Part shown: positions 5,373 through 6,463 of the stretch, one piece after another | How the letters are laid out: each line of letters opens with the position of its first letter | Position numbering within the stretch: the stretch's first letter is position 1 | Source of the DNA: an uncultured Bacilli bacterium | GTDB taxonomy: Bacteria; Bacillota_I; Bacilli_A; RF39; UBA660 | DNA: 6,463 nucleotides | Direction of reading: 5' to 3' | NCBI GenBank assembly: GCA_947628245.1 | Contig: CANQZH010000067.1 | Location: 1 to 6,463 of the forward strand | The notes under the pieces: generated by a model | What the model saw: the letters and a program-made list of their open reading frames with translations, nothing else | The model's database searches: none | Told to the model about the DNA's origin: nothing | Made by a program: the position numbers and the translations under genes

Positions 5373-5467
5373 TTATCTATGAGATACATTTGATATGTTA
5401 GGTGTTTTTTACCTCAGTCCTTTATTTTATAATTTTTTTATGTAAATAAAAGGAAAGAGGTGGTCCT

Positions 5468-5611
5468 ATGAAGGGAGAAGTTTGTGACTTATTTAATAGC
5501 CTTGATAGTTATACTAGTTATACTATCAAAAATTTATCCAAACAACGACCATTAAGGCAAATTAAAAAAGACACCTTAAATAGGTGCTTCACCAAAAAAT
5601 TTTTGGACTGA
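5468..5611 (+). CDS. 47-residue small protein, unknown function
   Basis: I do not recognise this peptide. It starts at ATG 5468, preceded by AAAGGAAAGAGGTGG (5449-5463), a strong ribosome binding site at good spacing, and ends at TGA 5609-5611 inside the 3' pairing arm. The sequence has no hydrophobic stretch long enough for a membrane helix. It has two Cys (6 and 40), a polar FNSLDSYTSYTIKNL core (9-23) and a basic second half (SKQRPLRQIKK). Support for coding comes from the decayed copy A, whose aligned frame keeps FNS-D------Y--KNL with conservative changes. It is the only gene in the window on the plus strand. By position it would be the sense partner of a convergent antisense RNA, as in type I toxin loci, but most such toxins are hydrophobic; a leader peptide, a small regulator or a chance ORF remain possible. 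Confidence 0.45.
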   Translation: MKGEVCDLFNSLDSYTSYTIKNLSKQRPLRQIKKDTLNRCFTKKFLD

Positions 5612-5712
5612 GAAACACCTAACTAATAACTATTAGATGTATCTCTTTTTATATCCAATATTATATTATGCAATAAAACATAATATATGTAAGAAAGATT
5701 TTGTTTCTTTCT
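5563..5712 (-). ncRNA. predicted ~150-nt antisense RNA of copy B
   Basis: The promoter at 5719-5747 predicts a start near 5712, the first base of the 5' hairpin AGAAAG...CTTTCT (5692-5712). The RNA then holds a second hairpin (5663-5686), a CTAAT-AGTT-ATTAG hairpin (5621-5634), and ends at a CACCT-ATTTA-AGGTG stem followed by TCTTTTTT. It would overlap the last ~88 nt of the sense transcript, including the final third of the small ORF. Size, convergent layout and hairpin-capped ends resemble SR4-type antitoxin RNAs of Bacillus. It is a prediction from sequence only; there is no expression evidence. Confidence 0.45.
5564..5586 (-). terminator. terminator of the copy B antisense RNA
   Basis: On the minus strand CACCT-ATTTA-AGGTG (5572-5586) is followed by TC and six T (5564-5569). 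A G-U pair can extend the stem by one. The stem lies within the small ORF on the plus strand and is absent from copy A. Confidence 0.5.
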
Positions 5713-5718
5713 AATTAA

Positions 5719-5747
5719 ATTATAACTTTTTTTTATAATAAATTCAA
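5719..5747 (-). promoter_or_regulatory. minus-strand promoter of copy B, just after prfA
   Basis: On the minus strand TTGAAT (5742-5747), 17 bases and a perfect TATAAT (5719-5724). The -35 box lies nine bases past the prfA stop. The predicted start near 5712 is the first base of a hairpin. It is the strongest promoter in the gap by match to consensus. Confidence 0.75.
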
Positions 5748-5755
5748 GTTAAAAA

Positions 5756-6463
5756 CTACTCCCCAGCTAATTTTCTTTTTAAATCTTCAGTTATCAAAGC
5801 TTCAATAATAGGCTCTAATTCACCATCCATAACTCGGTCCAAACTCATAACCGAAAAACCAATTCGATGATCAGTTACCCGATTTTGAGGATAGTTATAG
5901 GTTCTAATTTTTTCAGAACGATCTCCAGTGCCAATTTTACTTTTCCGTTCACTTCCCTCTTTCATTTCTTTTTCTAAACGCATATTATCATATAATTTAA
6001 TCTTTAATAACTTCATTGCTTTATCTTTATTCTTTAACTGACTTCTTTCATTTTGACAAGTAACAACAGTATTAGTAGGCAAATGAGTAATTCTAACTGC
6101 ACTATTAGAAGTATTAACCGATTGTCCACCAGCCCCACTAGAATGATAAACATCTATTTTTAAATCACTTTCTTTAATATCAATATCAACATCATCAACC
6201 TCAGGCATAACTAAAACCGTAGCTGTTGAAGTATGAACTCGCCCTTGTGTTTCTGTTACTGGTACTCTTTGAACACGATGAGCTCCACTTTCATATTTTA
6301 ATTTAGAATAAACATTTTCACCCTTAATAGTACATTCAACTTGACTAAATCCTCCACTAGTACCTTCAATTTGATGATCAATCTCAATTTTCCAACCATT
6401 TTTCTCAGCATAATAAGTATACATTCTAAGTAAATCACCAGCAAAAATGTTAGCTTCATCACC
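5756..6463 (-). CDS. prfA: peptide chain release factor 1 (C-terminal two thirds, 5' end outside window)
   Basis: RF1 reads UAA and UAG in the ribosomal A site and releases the finished protein. The 235 residues seen begin with GDEANIFAGDLLRMY, a conserved part of domain 2, and continue in frame to the window edge, so the ATG lies outside (RF1 is usually about 355 residues). The stop-codon-reading PxT motif appears as RVPVTETQGR, which is RF1 type; RF2 would have SPF. The catalytic loop SSGAGGQSVNTSNSAVRI carries the GGQ whose Gln is the PrmC target. GTGDRSEKIRTYNYPQNRVTDHRIG is fully typical. The protein looks intact up to its TAG stop. There is no hairpin-plus-U terminator right after it, so some transcripts may enter the downstream element. 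Confidence 0.97.
   Translation of the reverse strand, partial: GDEANIFAGDLLRMYTYYAEKNGWKIEIDHQIEGTSGGFSQVECTIKGENVYSKLKYESGAHRVQRVPVTETQGRVHTSTATVLVMPEVDDVDIDIKESDLKIDVYHSSGAGGQSVNTSNSAVRITHLPTNTVVTCQNERSQLKNKDKAMKLLKIKLYDNMRLEKEMKEGSERKSKIGTGDRSEKIRTYNYPQNRVTDHRIGFSVMSLDRVMDGELEPIIEALITEDLKRKLAGE

Larger units (their letters stand above)
5380..5650 (+). other. predicted sense transcript of copy B with paired 5' and 3' ends
   Basis: The predicted RNA is about 271 nt. Its ends are complementary in three blocks, in matching order: GAGATACAT (5381-5389) with ATGTATCTC (5637-5645), GTTAGGTG (5397-5404) with CACCTAAC (5616-5623), and CTCAGTCC (5413-5420) with GGACTGAG (5605-5612). That is 25 Watson-Crick pairs closing the whole RNA. 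Five T follow the last block at 5646-5650 and could mark the 3' end. Inside, GGTGGTC around the ribosome binding site (5459-5465) can pair with GACCATT (5547-5553), and TTGATAGT (5502-5509) pairs with ACTATCAA (5522-5529). Such 5'-3' closure and hidden ribosome binding sites are known in type I toxin mRNAs. Confidence 0.5.
5367..5747. repeat. copy B of the duplicated intergenic element (apparently intact)
   Basis: This is the fuller copy of the element also present at 5029-5291. It contains, from left to right: a plus-strand promoter, a 5' pairing arm, an AT-rich leader, a ribosome binding site and 47-codon ORF, a 3' pairing arm with a T-run, two hairpins (5663-5686 and 5692-5712), and a minus-strand promoter ending nine bases from the prfA stop. 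It has about 45 bases (5651-5690) not found in copy A, including the ATATTATG...CATAATAT hairpin. No target-site duplication or transposase is visible, so I do not call it a transposon. Confidence 0.7.

Noticed and set aside
5381..5645. Miniature transposable element with terminal inverted repeats
   Set aside because: The inverted ends are real but no target-site duplication is visible, copy A lacks one end, and promoters are matched to the ends, which fits an RNA gene better. Genome-wide copy number would decide.
5029..5747. T-box or other known riboswitch (GGTGGTCC resembles part of a T-box)
   Set aside because: No full T-box sequence, no specifier stem and no antiterminator/terminator pair before a synthetase or amino acid gene; the similarity is eight bases.
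5367..5747. 6S RNA, tmRNA, RNase P or SRP RNA
   Set aside because: The long closing stem recalls 6S RNA, but none of the hallmark sequences of these RNAs are present, and a duplicated copy with an ORF would be unusual.
1..6463. CRISPR array or tRNA genes
   Set aside because: No regularly spaced identical repeats and no cloverleaf with a TTCRA-type arm were found on either strand.

Overview
The window is very AT-rich, uses the standard bacterial code (TGG for Trp, with TAA, TAG and TGA as stops) and carries strong AGGAGG/GAGGTGG ribosome binding sites with TTGNNN-17-TATAAT promoters. It also holds spore genes (SpoIIR, CotF-like). Together these point to a low-GC, spore-forming Firmicute, probably an uncultured gut Bacilli or Erysipelotrichia-like lineage. 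The species cannot be told from the sequence.

Layout: every ordinary gene lies on the minus strand, so transcription runs from high to low coordinates. In that order the window holds the C-terminal two thirds of prfA (release factor 1); a 780-base gap with no conventional gene; prmC (release factor methyltransferase); an unrecognised 298-residue soluble protein; a secreted, pilin-like protein with two membrane segments; spoIIR; mntP (manganese efflux); two small overlapping CotF-like spore coat genes; a membrane-anchored thioredoxin-fold protein; and the first 31 codons of a gene that may encode an Rpn-type PD-(D/E)XK nuclease. The order prfA-prmC-spoIIR-mntP matches the Bacillus subtilis prfA-prmC-ywkF-spoIIR-...-ywlD(mntP) neighbourhood, which supports the calls for the short proteins.

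How the genes work together: PrfA ends translation at UAA/UAG, and PrmC methylates the glutamine of its GGQ loop. SpoIIR is the forespore signal that triggers pro-sigma-E processing in the mother cell. The CotF-like pair probably serves the spore coat. MntP keeps manganese low.

The most unusual part is the prfA-prmC gap. It holds two diverged copies of one element. Copy B (about 5367-5747) looks like a complete sense/antisense unit: an extended -10 promoter on the plus strand, a leader, a strong ribosome binding site, a 47-codon ORF, a 3' end that pairs with the 5' end of the same transcript, and a T-run. A convergent minus-strand promoter drives a predicted ~150-nt antisense RNA that ends at a hairpin plus U-tract inside the ORF. 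Copy A (about 5029-5291) has lost the start codon of the ORF and the 5' arm but keeps the antisense promoter and the hairpin block behind it. This layout resembles type I toxin-antitoxin loci such as bsrG/SR4, but the peptide is not hydrophobic, so its function is open.
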